DNA from: Mangrovimonas sp. ST2L15
GTDB lineage: Bacteria; Bacteroidota; Bacteroidia; Flavobacteriales; Flavobacteriaceae
Reading direction: 5' to 3'
Length of the DNA stretch: 64,000 bases
NCBI RefSeq assembly: GCF_001280515.1
Contig: NZ_LBIQ01000035.1
Coordinates: forward strand, 360,020 to 424,019
Positions 9,025 to 17,217 of the stretch are shown here, piece after piece (the first letter of the stretch is position 1; each line of letters starts with the position of its first letter). The translations under genes were made by a program, and so were the position numbers. The notes beneath the pieces were generated by a model, which saw nothing but the letters and a program-made list of their open reading frames with translations, was not told the origin of the DNA and made no database searches.

Positions 9025-9540
9025 TTAAGGTTTATGCACTTCCAACTCAATTTCAATCATAAATTCAGGAAGTGCCAATTCCTTAACCCCAAGCCAAGAA
9101 CCTGTGGGGAAACCATTTTTGTAAATTTCAGCTCGATATGCAGATTTTTCCAGCATTAAGGGCATGTTTGTTGTAAAAATGTTTTCAACTACTACATCAT
9201 CAAATTTACAGCCATAGTGCTTTAAAATCTTTTCTAAATCGGAGTAGCAGTTTTTCATTTGTTGCTCCAAATCGCCAATAGCAGTAGGATTTCCCTCATC
9301 GTCCATACTGACTGCTCCAGAAATTTTTATATCATTTCCAATTTTTACGGCATGAGAATAGCCATATGCTTTTTCTACCTCAGGTCGCAACAGGAAATAT
9401 TCTGGTTTTTCCGATTTTACGATTATTTCTTTTTCCATTTCTTTTGTAGCTTCTTTTTGTTTTTGCTCGCAACTTTGAAGGTTTAAGATTAGAATGATAA
9501 GGGTAGCAAATAAAGGCAGTTGGTTGGTTGCTTTTTTCAT
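9025..9540 (-). CDS. RidA/YjgF-superfamily lipoprotein
   Basis: 171 residues. The N-terminus is a lipoprotein signal (hydrophobic stretch then LQSCEQKQ, lipobox cysteine about residue 24). The rest is a RidA/YjgF/UK114-like domain: AYGYSHAVKIGNDIKISGAV, a DLEQQMKNCYSDLEKIL helix, FTTNM, and the final LPEFMIEIELEV strand. Classical RidA has an arginine just before the terminal VEIE strand that is needed for imine deamination; here that position is methionine, so RidA activity is unlikely. A periplasmic or outer-membrane-anchored ligand-binding role is possible. It has its own 240-bp upstream region and no operon partner. Confidence 0.8.
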   Translation of the reverse strand: MKKATNQLPLFATLIILILNLQSCEQKQKEATKEMEKEIIVKSEKPEYFLLRPEVEKAYGYSHAVKIGNDIKISGAVSMDDEGNPTAIGDLEQQMKNCYSDLEKILKHYGCKFDDVVVENIFTTNMPLMLEKSAYRAEIYKNGFPTGSWLGVKELALPEFMIEIELEVHKP

Positions 9541-9697
9541 AATTCAAATGGTTTAGTGCCTACTTTGGTCGGTTTTCGGCTATCCCGTTTTCATGCGAAG
9601 TTTGGGTTCTCGGTAAAATGCCTAACAGTTTTATGCAGGGTAGAATCGGGTTCGTCTAAAGGTAACTATTTTTATTTTAACTTCTTACGTTCAAAAA

Positions 9698-9797
9698 CAT
9701 CGTGCAAGCACGATGTCACCCTAAATTTATTTCAGGAGCTAAACGTCAATCTTAATTCTTCACCACGAGATACTGAAACACGTCTAGCATGACAGAA
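9698..9797 (+). repeat. REP-like twin-hairpin dispersed repeat, copy 1
   Basis: The segment starts with a perfect inverted repeat CATCGTGC-AA-GCACGATG (9698-9715). It continues with GTCACCCTAAATTTATTTCAGG and ends with a GATACTGAAACACGTCTAGC / ATGACAGAAG tail. The two arms (CACCCT...TTTCAGG and ACTGAAAC...CAGAAG) correspond in order and orientation to the copy at 10406-10487. Confidence 0.65.
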
Positions 9798-9818
9798 GGC
9801 TTTTTATTGGACACGACG

Positions 9819-10310
9819 TTATAACCAGTTTTTATTATTCAGTTTTGGGTCAATATTTATATAGTCAAGCAATACTATATTTAATTGGTTATTTTTCATT
9901 CCGTCAATCACTATGCCGTAATACAATTCGTCTGAGTTTTCTGGTTCATCAATTGTTTGTTGATGATTGGAATTTTTAAACCACCACGACAGATATTTTG
10001 AAGTATTCCAATCTGATATGGTTTGATTATTTTCGTCAACTCCATATTGACTTATTATCAATTCAATAATCTCTTTCATCTTATCGGAATTGATATCTTT
10101 GGAAATTAACTCCAAATGACGAGCATTTCCGTCAAATAGTGTTATTTGAAATTGGTCAAATAAATCTAAAAATTTTGACTCCAAATGGAAAAGTAAAAAA
10201 TTCAGAGTATCATTTTGGTCATTTTTTGAGTCCGATTTGAATAGAGAATTTTGATAAAGGAAATCAATATCAATTTGTAATAATTCTTTTATGTTCTTGG
10301 GATTTTTCAA
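9819..10310 (-). CDS. Hypothetical protein (unrecognised)
   Basis: 163 residues, acidic and rich in Asn, Asp and Leu, with no signal peptide or membrane segment; predicted cytoplasmic. A central acidic helix region (LESKFLDLFDQFQITLFDG) precedes KMKEIIELIISQYGVDE and a Trp-rich stretch (SWWFKNSNHQ). I do not recognise the family. The gene is AT-rich and sits between two direct copies of the twin-hairpin repeat, so it may be an acquired cassette-like orphan. Confidence 0.6.
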   Translation of the reverse strand: MKNPKNIKELLQIDIDFLYQNSLFKSDSKNDQNDTLNFLLFHLESKFLDLFDQFQITLFDGNARHLELISKDINSDKMKEIIELIISQYGVDENNQTISDWNTSKYLSWWFKNSNHQQTIDEPENSDELYYGIVIDGMKNNQLNIVLLDYINIDPKLNNKNWL

Positions 10311-10405
10311 AATTGGGTACTATGAGCAAATATACACGTCAATGAGTTAAATTTTATTAGATTTTCCCCTAAAATAGATAAATTCCTACAATACACCAGC
10401 TCCAA

Positions 10406-10487
10406 TCACCCTGAATTCATTTCAGGGCCTGTCTTTAAATGGTGTTCATAATAACAAGATGCTTAAACAAGCTCAGCATGACAGAAG
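10406..10487 (+). repeat. REP-like twin-hairpin dispersed repeat, copy 2
   Basis: The first hairpin is CCCTGAATTCATTTCAGGG, an imperfect palindrome, and the second arm is GATGCTTAAACAAGCTCAGC followed by ATGACAGAAG. It is the same element as at 9698-9797, in the same orientation. Twin-hairpin elements built on a CCCTGAA / GCTGAA pair are common between flavobacterial genes (general knowledge); no transposase that might move them is in the window. Confidence 0.7.
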
Positions 10488-10557
10488 CAGCTAATGCTTT
10501 CAAAACTATTTGTAATTATGAACGCTAAGAAGTATCCTATTTATTCAATTGTTTTAT

Positions 10558-10860
10558 TTATGAAAATAATGTTCCAATTCCAAAATACAAGGAAGGAATA
10601 AGCCCTATAAAAATCCATAATATATTTTCTCTCCAGATAATTTTATGCTCGGTAAATATTATTAATGGATGAAACATTGACCAAGTTATAGAAACAAGAA
10701 CCATAGCCATATTTATATAACTACCATATTGATAAATCCAATGGTGGTCAGAAATTCGAAATCGTTGAACGTAATTTCCAACTAACATTCCTGTCAGGCA
10801 AATTCCAAGTATTAGAATCGAATTCTTTTTAGGATTATATGTCAAATTTTTTAATGGCAT
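10558..10860 (-). CDS. Small hypothetical membrane protein
   Basis: 100 residues with three likely transmembrane helices (about 15-33, 47-67 and 77-97) and a lysine-rich N-terminus (MPLKNLTYNPKK), consistent with a small integral inner-membrane protein. No family recognised. It lies alone in the accessory stretch between the second repeat copy and the PPIase gene. Confidence 0.55.
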   Translation of the reverse strand: MPLKNLTYNPKKNSILILGICLTGMLVGNYVQRFRISDHHWIYQYGSYINMAMVLVSITWSMFHPLIIFTEHKIIWRENILWIFIGLIPSLYFGIGTLFS

Positions 10861-11050
10861 CTAGAATTCTTAAATTTGAAATATCAAGGGCTAGAGCTTA
10901 GCACCTTATGAATTCAAAATTAAATAAATTAAATACCCATTCCTCACTTTTTACAGGCATTAATTCCAGCATGACCAAACCATGTATACCATCACAAAAA
11001 ACACTCCCAACCAAACAGCCTACACACTTCCTTCTTAAGTTCAAAACATG

Positions 11051-11058
11051 TATCTTTG
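11051..11058 (+). promoter_or_regulatory. -7 box upstream of the PPIase fusion gene
   Basis: TATCTTTG matches TAnnTTTG and is 22 bp before the ATG at 11081. It argues against an in-frame ATG at 11048, which would lie upstream of the transcription start. No good -33 TTG is visible. Confidence 0.5.
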
Positions 11059-11080
11059 CACCTCATTTAAAAACAAGAAC

Positions 11081-12013
11081 ATGCAAGACGGATTATATGC
11101 AAAATTCCAAACCCCAAAGGGAGATATCCTAGTTAACTTGGAATATGAAAAAACCCCAGGCACCGTAGGAAACTTTGTGGCCTTGGCAGAAGGAAATTTG
11201 GAAAACGAAGCCAGACCGCAAGGAAAACCTTATTATGATGGCTTGAAATTTCACCGCGTCATTCCAGATTTTATGATTCAAGGCGGTTGCCCTCAAGGCA
11301 CCGGTTCTGGTAACCCAGGATACCAGTTTGATGACGAGTTCCACCCCGATTTAAAACACGATGGCCCAGGGGTACTTTCTATGGCCAATGCGGGACCGGG
11401 AACCAACGGAAGCCAATTTTTTATCACCCACGTAGAAACCCCTTGGTTGGATAACAATCATACCGTTTTTGGGAAAGTGGTAGAAGGTCAAGACGTAGTA
11501 GATGCCATTGCACAAGGTGATACCATAGACCACGTTGAGATCATTCGTCAAGGTGAAGCTGCAGAAAAGTTCCACGCCGTAGAGGCTTTTAGAACCTTTG
11601 AAGGGGCTCGTGAAAAAAGACTTTTAGAAGAACAAGCTGCTAGAGAAGCCGAGTTGGATAAGTTGGCAGCAGGTTTCAAAAGAACAGATAGTGGTCTACG
11701 TTACCAAATATTACAAGAAGGTTCTGGTAAAGCAGCCCAAAAAGGACAAACTGTTTCAGTACACTACAAAGGGCAATTGGCCGATGGTACTGTATTTGAC
11801 TCCTCATACAAAAGAAATGCACCTATTGATTTTCCATTAGGGGTAGGACAAGTGATTCCAGGATGGGATGAAGGTATCGGTCTATTGAAGGTAGGTGATA
11901 AGGCTCGTTTGGTGATCCCAAGTGACTTGGGTTATGGTGCCAGAGGTGCTGGAGGTGTTATTCCTCCTCATGCTACTTTGGTATTTGATGTCGAACTTGT
12001 GGATGTGAAATAA
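11081..12013 (+). CDS. Peptidylprolyl isomerase, cyclophilin-FKBP fusion
   Basis: 310 residues from the chosen start (MQDGLYAKF). Residues about 5-155 form a cyclophilin domain with [29 protein letters not shown] and [12 protein letters not shown], which contain the catalytic Arg, Gln and Phe residues. A charged helical linker ([21 protein letters not shown]) leads to an FKBP domain (about 210-310) with [30 protein letters not shown] and [17 protein letters not shown]. Both domains look catalytically intact. There is no signal peptide, so it is a cytoplasmic folding catalyst with two unrelated prolyl isomerase modules; this order is known from flavobacteria. Confidence 0.92.
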   Translation: MQDGLYAKFQTPKGDILVNLEYEKTPGTVGNFVALAEGNLENEARPQGKPYYDGLKFHRVIPDFMIQGGCPQGTGSGNPGYQFDDEFHPDLKHDGPGVLSMANAGPGTNGSQFFITHVETPWLDNNHTVFGKVVEGQDVVDAIAQGDTIDHVEIIRQGEAAEKFHAVEAFRTFEGAREKRLLEEQAAREAELDKLAAGFKRTDSGLRYQILQEGSGKAAQKGQTVSVHYKGQLADGTVFDSSYKRNAPIDFPLGVGQVIPGWDEGIGLLKVGDKARLVIPSDLGYGARGAGGVIPPHATLVFDVELVDVK

Positions 12014-12040
12014 GAAGCTCGCGCCTTATATAAAACGTTA

Positions 12041-12070
12041 AAAAGCTGTTCCAAATGAACAGCTTTTTTT
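12041..12070 (+). terminator. Rho-independent terminator after the PPIase gene
   Basis: The stem AAAGCTGTTC (12042-12051) pairs with GAACAGCTTT (12057-12066) over a 5-base loop and is followed by a run of T. Confidence 0.85.
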
Positions 12071-12080
12071 AATTTTAGGT

Positions 12081-12626
12081 ATGACCGAAGCGCAACTGGA
12101 AAAACTGAAATATCCCATAGGTAACTTTGAGCTACCTAGCACGATTACCCCGGCACATATCGAGGAATGGATAGATGTATTGGAGACCTTTCCCAAAAGA
12201 TTGACACTTTTGGTACGTCCGTTAACAGACGAGCAACTAGAAACGCCATACCGACCTTATGGTTGGACGGTTAGGCAATTGATTCACCACATCGCAGACA
12301 GTCACCACCACAGCTACGCTCGATTTAAATGGGCACTCACCGAAAACAAGCCGGTCATAAAGGCTTATTATGAAGACCGATGGGCTGATTTGTTTGATTC
12401 AAAAACAGCACCCATACAATTGTCACTCGATCACTTGACGGCAGTCCATGGCAGGTTGGTATATCTATTAAAAGGTTTGTCTCCCGAAGATTTTGAGAAA
12501 TCCTTTATTCATCCAGAAACCCACAGTGAGATTCCTTTAAAAGTCAATCTAGGTATGTACTCGTGGCACAGTTTGCATCACTATGCCCATATTGAGCACT
12601 TAATCATTAGAAACCACTGGCACTAA
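12081..12626 (+). CDS. YfiT-like DinB family protein (putative bacillithiol/thiol S-transferase)
   Basis: 181 residues. The pattern KYPIGNFELPSTITPAHIEEWI at the start, GWTVRQLIHHIADSHHHSY in the middle and MYSWHSLHHYAHIEHL at the end place it in the YfiT branch of the DinB four-helix fold. The histidines in HHIADSH and HHYAHIEH form the expected metal site. B. subtilis relatives conjugate thiols to electrophiles; that activity here is inferred from the family. It lies directly after the PPIase terminator and ends 1 bp from the convergent thioredoxin-like gene. Confidence 0.85.
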   Translation: MTEAQLEKLKYPIGNFELPSTITPAHIEEWIDVLETFPKRLTLLVRPLTDEQLETPYRPYGWTVRQLIHHIADSHHHSYARFKWALTENKPVIKAYYEDRWADLFDSKTAPIQLSLDHLTAVHGRLVYLLKGLSPEDFEKSFIHPETHSEIPLKVNLGMYSWHSLHHYAHIEHLIIRNHWH

Positions 12627-13184
12627 TTAAGACTTCCACTTAATGTTGCACCCAATGCTTGGTTTTTGGTTCCAAGTATTGGTTTCATTCTCAAGCAGGC
12701 AATCCATAGCGTGTCTTAAGTCTTTTCCTGTCACGGGAACACTATTTCCAGGTCTCGAATCATCTAATTGTCCACGATACACCAAAGTGAGCTGGTCGTC
12801 AAATAGAAAAAAGTCTGGCGTGCAGGCAGCGTCATAGTTTCTGGCTACTTCTTGGGTTTGATCATATAAATAAGGAAAGATAAAGTCTTGTTCTATGGCA
12901 TTAACTTTCATTTCTTCCGGTCCATCCTGTGGATAGTTTTCCACATCGTTACTGGAAATAGCAACACATGTAATACCCTTTGATTTATAATCTTTGGCCA
13001 AAAGGCTGATCTGTTCATTCACATGTTTTACAAACGGACAGTGGTTGCAAATAAACATAATCAAGGTGCCTTTAAGTCCTTTGGCATCATCTAGCGAAAT
13101 CTCATCGTTTGAAACCACATCTCGTAATGTGAAATCTGGAGCTTTGGTTCCTAGGGGAAGCATGTTTGAAGGTGTATTTGCCAT
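12627..13184 (-). CDS. Thioredoxin-fold (AhpC/TSA-type) family protein
   Basis: 185 residues with the AhpC/TSA start GTKAPDFTLRDVVSNDE and the active-site segment MFICNHCPFVKHV, i.e. CNHC in place of the thioredoxin CGPC. TPDFFLFDDQLTLVYRGQ supplies the cis-proline strand. No signal peptide is present, so it is a cytoplasmic thiol-disulfide or peroxiredoxin-like protein. The family is widespread; the substrate is unknown. It is divergent from csaA with a 48-bp gap. Confidence 0.85.
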   Translation of the reverse strand: MANTPSNMLPLGTKAPDFTLRDVVSNDEISLDDAKGLKGTLIMFICNHCPFVKHVNEQISLLAKDYKSKGITCVAISSNDVENYPQDGPEEMKVNAIEQDFIFPYLYDQTQEVARNYDAACTPDFFLFDDQLTLVYRGQLDDSRPGNSVPVTGKDLRHAMDCLLENETNTWNQKPSIGCNIKWKS

Positions 13185-13220
13185 CGTATTTTATTTACTT
13201 CAAAATAACGCAAAAAATGA

Positions 13221-13228
13221 TACTTTTG
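13221..13228 (+). promoter_or_regulatory. -7 box immediately before csaA (near-leaderless)
   Basis: TACTTTTG fits TAnnTTTG and ends only 4 bases before the ATG at 13233, so the transcript would start at or next to the start codon. The -33 region lacks a clear TTG. Confidence 0.5.
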
Positions 13229-13232
13229 AGGA

Positions 13233-13568
13233 ATGAAACCAGAAATAAATTTTGAAGCGTTTGTTAAAGTAGACCTCAGAGTAGGGACGATAATTGAGGT
13301 AAATGATTTTCCTGAAGCCCGAAAACCGGCTTATCAAATGCGCATTGATTTTGGAGCGTTGGGGATTCGTAAAACTTCGGCGCAAATCACTCAATTGTAC
13401 ACAAAAGAAGATTTATTAGGAAGGCAAATTGTGGCTGTTGTCAATTTTCCGAGAAAACAAATAGCTCAGTTCATGAGTGAATGTTTGGTCATGGGTGCGG
13501 TCAAGGAAAAAGACGTCTTGTTGTTGCATCCATCGCAGGTAGTTCCTAACGGAAGCACAGTATCTTAA
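13233..13568 (+). CDS. csaA: CsaA-type tRNA-binding protein
   Basis: 111 residues, a single OB-fold tRNA-binding domain: FVKVDLRVGTIIEVNDFPEARKPAY, then KTSAQITQLYTKEDLLGRQIVAVVNFPRK, and the ending LLHPSQVVPNGSTV. The size and motifs match CsaA, a homodimeric tRNA-binding protein described as an export-related chaperone in Bacillus. Relatives of this domain occur fused to methionyl- and phenylalanyl-tRNA synthetases, but here it is free-standing. Confidence 0.9.
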   Translation: MKPEINFEAFVKVDLRVGTIIEVNDFPEARKPAYQMRIDFGALGIRKTSAQITQLYTKEDLLGRQIVAVVNFPRKQIAQFMSECLVMGAVKEKDVLLLHPSQVVPNGSTVS

Positions 13569-13573
13569 AAATA

Positions 13574-13605
13574 AAAAAGCCATTACATTGTAATGGCTTT
13601 TTCTT
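13574..13605. terminator. Bidirectional terminator between csaA and the PUR gene
   Basis: The hairpin AAGCCATTACA / TGTAATGGCTT has A-tracts before and T-tracts after, so it can serve both the plus-strand csaA and the minus-strand gene ending at 13632. Confidence 0.85.
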
Positions 13606-13631
13606 TGTTAGTCTTTTAGTAAGATTAATGA

Positions 13632-14006
13632 TTAAATATCATCAAAATCAATATCGGTAAACTTGTCTGCAGAACTGGTTTCTCCTACAGTTTCCTCTTC
13701 ATACTCCTTTTTGAAATCCTTTTGGTGACGCTCACTGATTACCTCATTGCCTTTTTCATCAATAATGTATTCAGTCATCTCTTGCATGATTTCATTGAAG
13801 TCAGTAAAGTCCTCTTTGTATAGATAAATTTTGTGCTTTTTGTAGTGAAATGAACCATCGTCATTGGTAAATTTCTTGCTCTCAGTAATCGTTAGGTAGT
13901 AGTCTCCAGCCTTAGTAGATCTTACATCAAAGAAATAGGTTCTTCTACCTGCCCTTAGCACTTTAGAGAATATTTCCTCTTTCTCCATCATATCATTATT
14001 ACTCAT
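13632..14006 (-). CDS. PUR family DNA/RNA-binding protein (DUF3276)
   Basis: 124 residues: EEIFSKVLRAGRRTYFFDVRSTKAGDYYLTITESKKF, then HKIYLYKEDFTDFNEIM. This is the bacterial PUR-alpha-like fold (DUF3276), which binds single-stranded nucleic acid. An acidic tail (EEETVGETSSADKFTDIDFDDI) follows the fold. Highly conserved across Bacteroidetes; its cellular target is not established. Confidence 0.88.
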   Translation of the reverse strand: MSNNDMMEKEEIFSKVLRAGRRTYFFDVRSTKAGDYYLTITESKKFTNDDGSFHYKKHKIYLYKEDFTDFNEIMQEMTEYIIDEKGNEVISERHQKDFKKEYEEETVGETSSADKFTDIDFDDI

Positions 14007-14126
14007 AGTCTAATTGTTAAATTATCAATTTTAAGAAGTCCAAAAATCTAAAAAAAAACCATATTAACCAACAATTTGTGTTATTTCTTTTTTGGCTGAT
14101 TTTAAGAAATTTTAATAGGAATCCTC

Positions 14127-15881
14127 TTAAGAATGAGTTTCACTCAGTTGTTCCAAATACAATTTCTTATAATATCCATCTTGTGCAGACAAGGTTTGGT
14201 GGTTTCCTTGTTGGATGATTTTTCCATCTTCCAAAACGAGTATTTTATCTGCATTTTTAGCCGATGACACTCGATGGCTCACGATAATAGTAGTTTTGTT
14301 TTTAGCTATTTCCTTTAGGTGTCTTAGGATTTTTTCTTCAGTTTCTGTATCCACTGCTGAAAGGGAATCATCTAATAGTAAGATATTCGGATTTTTGACA
14401 ATGGCTCTGGCAATAGATACCCTTTGTTTTTGTCCGCCAGAAAGGGTAATCCCCCTTTCACCCAATACGGTTTCATATCCCTTACTAAAGCCCATAATGT
14501 TTTTATGAACTTGGGCATATTTCGCCGCTTGAATGACTTCCTCCTCGGTAGCCTCTTCTTTACCAAATTTTATGTTGTTGCTGATGGAATCAGAAAACAA
14601 AAAGGCATCTTGAGGGACATAACCTATATGGTCTCTTAAAGAGGTTAGGTTAATATCTTCAACGGGTTTGTTGTCTATAAGGATGGTTCCATCAGTCACA
14701 TCATATAGGCGTCCTATTAAATCTAAAACGGTAGACTTCCCAGATCCTGTTTTGCCAATAATCGCCAAAGTTTCACCATGATTAAGTTTAAAGGATACAT
14801 GCTTCAATGCCTGAATGTTGGTGTCATCATAGGTAAAAGACACATCTTTAAATTCGATATCGCCAACGATGTTAGTTGGCTCTGTATTGTTATTGTTTAT
14901 TTCCGGTTGGATTTTTAAAAACTCATTGATGCGTTTTTGTGAGGCTTCTGCCTGTTGTACAATAGAAGTCACCCAACCTACCGTGGCTACTGGCCAGGTC
15001 AACATATTGACATAAATAATAAACTCGGCAATAGTCCCTAAGGTTTCTATCTCACCATCTATGTATTGTTTTCCTCCTATATATATCACCATTAAATTGC
15101 TGACACCTATTAATAGGATCATCATAGGGAAGAATAGGGATCTAACTTTGACTAAATCCATTTGCTTGTCACGGCTTTCTGAAGCCAATTCATTAAAAGA
15201 ATTTGAAGTCATGGGTTCCAAACCATACGCCTTTATAATGGCAATACCACTAAAACTTTCCTGAGTGGAAGAGGATAATTTGGAAAGAAACTCCTGAACA
15301 ATAGTACTGCGTTTATGGATTTCCTTACTCAGTTTATAAATAGCTACAGAAAGGATAGGCAATGGCAACACCGTATACAGGGTTAGTTTAGGAGCCTCAT
15401 TAAACATATAGATAAGCGCAATCACAAACAGGGTCACCGTGTTGATGCTATACATTATAGCTGGACCTGCATACATTCTTACTCGTCCCACATCTTCACT
15501 GATCCGGTTCATTAAATCCCCAGTTCGATTTTGCTTGTAAAAGTTAAGAGATAGTTTCTGGTATTGTTGGTAGACCTCATTTTTTAGGTCATATTCAATG
15601 AACCGGGACACATTGATAATGGTTTGCCTCATTAAAAACGTGAAAATTCCTGCAATCACAGCCGCTATGATGATATAAATGATGTCCTGAAGCAATTCAT
15701 CCTGCACTTCTTGCATAGAGAGTCCGCCTTTTCGAAATTCATCTACCACATTCACCGATTCCCTGATGAGTCTTGGGGTAAACAATAGAAAGATTCTGGC
15801 AATGATGGTAATGATGATTCCTAAAAGCAATTTGCCTTTATATTTTAGGAAATATTTATTGAGATGGCGAAGTTCCTTCAT
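14127..15881 (-). CDS. ABC transporter, fused permease and ATP-binding protein (exporter type)
   Basis: 584 residues, a half-transporter. An exporter-type membrane domain with about six helices (roughly residues 15-310, including NRTGDLMNRISEDVGRVR) is followed by a nucleotide-binding domain (about 335-575). The latter has Walker A GKTGSGKST, signature LSGGQKQR, Walker B ILLLDDSLSAVD and the H-loop IVSHRVSSA. It would dimerise in the inner membrane. The substrate (drug, lipid or peptide) cannot be inferred. It is divergent from leucine dehydrogenase. Confidence 0.9.
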   Translation of the reverse strand: MKELRHLNKYFLKYKGKLLLGIIITIIARIFLLFTPRLIRESVNVVDEFRKGGLSMQEVQDELLQDIIYIIIAAVIAGIFTFLMRQTIINVSRFIEYDLKNEVYQQYQKLSLNFYKQNRTGDLMNRISEDVGRVRMYAGPAIMYSINTVTLFVIALIYMFNEAPKLTLYTVLPLPILSVAIYKLSKEIHKRSTIVQEFLSKLSSSTQESFSGIAIIKAYGLEPMTSNSFNELASESRDKQMDLVKVRSLFFPMMILLIGVSNLMVIYIGGKQYIDGEIETLGTIAEFIIYVNMLTWPVATVGWVTSIVQQAEASQKRINEFLKIQPEINNNNTEPTNIVGDIEFKDVSFTYDDTNIQALKHVSFKLNHGETLAIIGKTGSGKSTVLDLIGRLYDVTDGTILIDNKPVEDINLTSLRDHIGYVPQDAFLFSDSISNNIKFGKEEATEEEVIQAAKYAQVHKNIMGFSKGYETVLGERGITLSGGQKQRVSIARAIVKNPNILLLDDSLSAVDTETEEKILRHLKEIAKNKTTIIVSHRVSSAKNADKILVLEDGKIIQQGNHQTLSAQDGYYKKLYLEQLSETHS

Positions 15882-15942
15882 ATATTGATTTAACAGAAAT
15901 TACTCATCAAATTAACGATTTGTTATTTTTGATACGTTAATT

Positions 15943-15973
15943 TTGACATATTGATAATTTTGATTTAATTTTG
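15943..15973 (+). promoter_or_regulatory. Promoter of leucine dehydrogenase (-33 TTG, -7 TAATTTTG)
   Basis: TTG at 15943-15945 and TAATTTTG at 15966-15973 are separated by 20 bp, matching the Bacteroidetes consensus. The start codon is 57 bp further on, giving a moderately long leader. Confidence 0.65.
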
Positions 15974-16030
15974 CGCGGTGATTTTAATGATTTTTAAATC
16001 ACGTAAACGTTTAACCTAATATTTCATTAA

Positions 16031-17134
16031 ATGATTTCAGACGTCCTAAACCCACAAGAGTTAAAAAAAGTAGACCCTGTTTTTGGTCAACTTTCTTTTG
16101 ACAATCATGAACAAGTTGTTTTTTGCAACGACAAAGATACAGGTTTAAAAGCAATAATCGGTATCCATAATACGACCTTAGGACCAGCCCTTGGCGGTAC
16201 TAGAATGTGGAATTACAACAATGAATGGGAAGCCCTAAATGACGTTTTACGTCTTTCGAGAGGGATGACTTTTAAGTCGGCTATTACTGGTTTGAACTTA
16301 GGAGGTGGAAAGGCCGTTATTATTGGAGATGCCAAAACCCAAAAAAAGCCTGAATTAATGACTCGCTTTGCTGAGTTTGTACATTCTTTAGGTGGAAAAT
16401 ATATTACTGCCGAAGATGTTGGAATGGAAACAGCAGACATGGATTTGGTAAGAGAAACGACACCCTACGTTACCGGTATTTCTGAAGCCAAAGGAGGTTC
16501 AGGTAATCCGTCACCTATAACAGCCTATGGGGTATTTATGGGATTAAAGGCAGCTACTAAATACCAATTTGGAACAGACAAGTTGGAAGGTAAAAAAGTG
16601 TTTGTGCAAGGTATTGGCCATGTGGGTGAAACTTTGGTAAAACATTTAACCGAAGAAGGAGCGCAAGTAACCATCGTTGACATCAATCAAGATCGCTTAT
16701 TTGAAGTTGCCAAAACTTATGGTGCTACTATTTATACGGGAGATAACATGTACCAAGAAGCTATGGATATCTATGCACCTTGTGCTTTGGGAGCAACCAT
16801 CAATGATGCTACCATCAACCAAATTCAAGCAAAAGTAATTGCTGGTGCTGCTAATAACCAATTGGCTGAAGAGCAAAAACACGGACGCATATTAAGAGAG
16901 AAGGGGATTGTATATGCTCCTGATTTCTTGATTAATGCGGGAGGTATCATCAATGTGTATGCAGAATTGGAAGGTTATGGTAAAGATGAAATCATCCGTA
17001 AAACCGAAAACATCTATAATACCACTTTAGATATTTTGAATAAAGCTGAAAATGAGGATATCACAACCCACCAAGCGGCTTTAAAGATGGCTCAAGATCG
17101 AATTGAGACAAGAAAAAAAGAAAACAAGAAGTAA
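16031..17134 (+). CDS. Leucine dehydrogenase (Glu/Leu/Phe/Val dehydrogenase family)
   Basis: 367 residues, the usual size for leucine/valine dehydrogenase. The catalytic lysine motif is in LNLGGGKAVIIGD (about residues 95-107), TAEDVGM follows, and the NAD-binding Rossmann segment is VQGIGHVGETLVKHL with D in TIVDINQDR. It reversibly deaminates branched-chain amino acids to 2-oxo acids. Leucine dehydrogenase is the commonest specificity for this branch, but valine or phenylalanine preference cannot be excluded from sequence. Confidence 0.9.
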   Translation: MISDVLNPQELKKVDPVFGQLSFDNHEQVVFCNDKDTGLKAIIGIHNTTLGPALGGTRMWNYNNEWEALNDVLRLSRGMTFKSAITGLNLGGGKAVIIGDAKTQKKPELMTRFAEFVHSLGGKYITAEDVGMETADMDLVRETTPYVTGISEAKGGSGNPSPITAYGVFMGLKAATKYQFGTDKLEGKKVFVQGIGHVGETLVKHLTEEGAQVTIVDINQDRLFEVAKTYGATIYTGDNMYQEAMDIYAPCALGATINDATINQIQAKVIAGAANNQLAEEQKHGRILREKGIVYAPDFLINAGGIINVYAELEGYGKDEIIRKTENIYNTTLDILNKAENEDITTHQAALKMAQDRIETRKKENKK

Positions 17135-17160
17135 TTCTTCAAAATAATATTAATTTTGTC

Positions 17161-17192
17161 GGGCAAAAGTTCAAGCAGCTTTTGCCCTTTTT
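17161..17192 (+). terminator. Terminator after leucine dehydrogenase
   Basis: GGGCAAAAG (17161-17169) pairs with CTTTTGCCC (17179-17187) and is followed by a T-run. nusB starts 26 bp later. Confidence 0.85.
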
Positions 17193-17217
17193 AATGTTAT
17201 AAAAGTTCTTTGTTTAT

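Noticed and set aside
9541..9697. Cassette or integron-type attachment site
   Set aside because: Some short inverted words are present but no integrase, no repeated site elsewhere in the window and no clear core sequence, so I only note it as intergenic.
9520..9792. ORF on the plus strand between the RidA-like gene and the repeat
   Set aside because: It overlaps the start of the RidA-like lipoprotein gene and the repeat element and has no recognisable domain or start context.
10908..11132. Possible small ORF before the PPIase gene
   Set aside because: The translation is low in family-like features, overlaps the PPIase start and promoter in another frame, and reads like a Lys/Thr-rich shadow.
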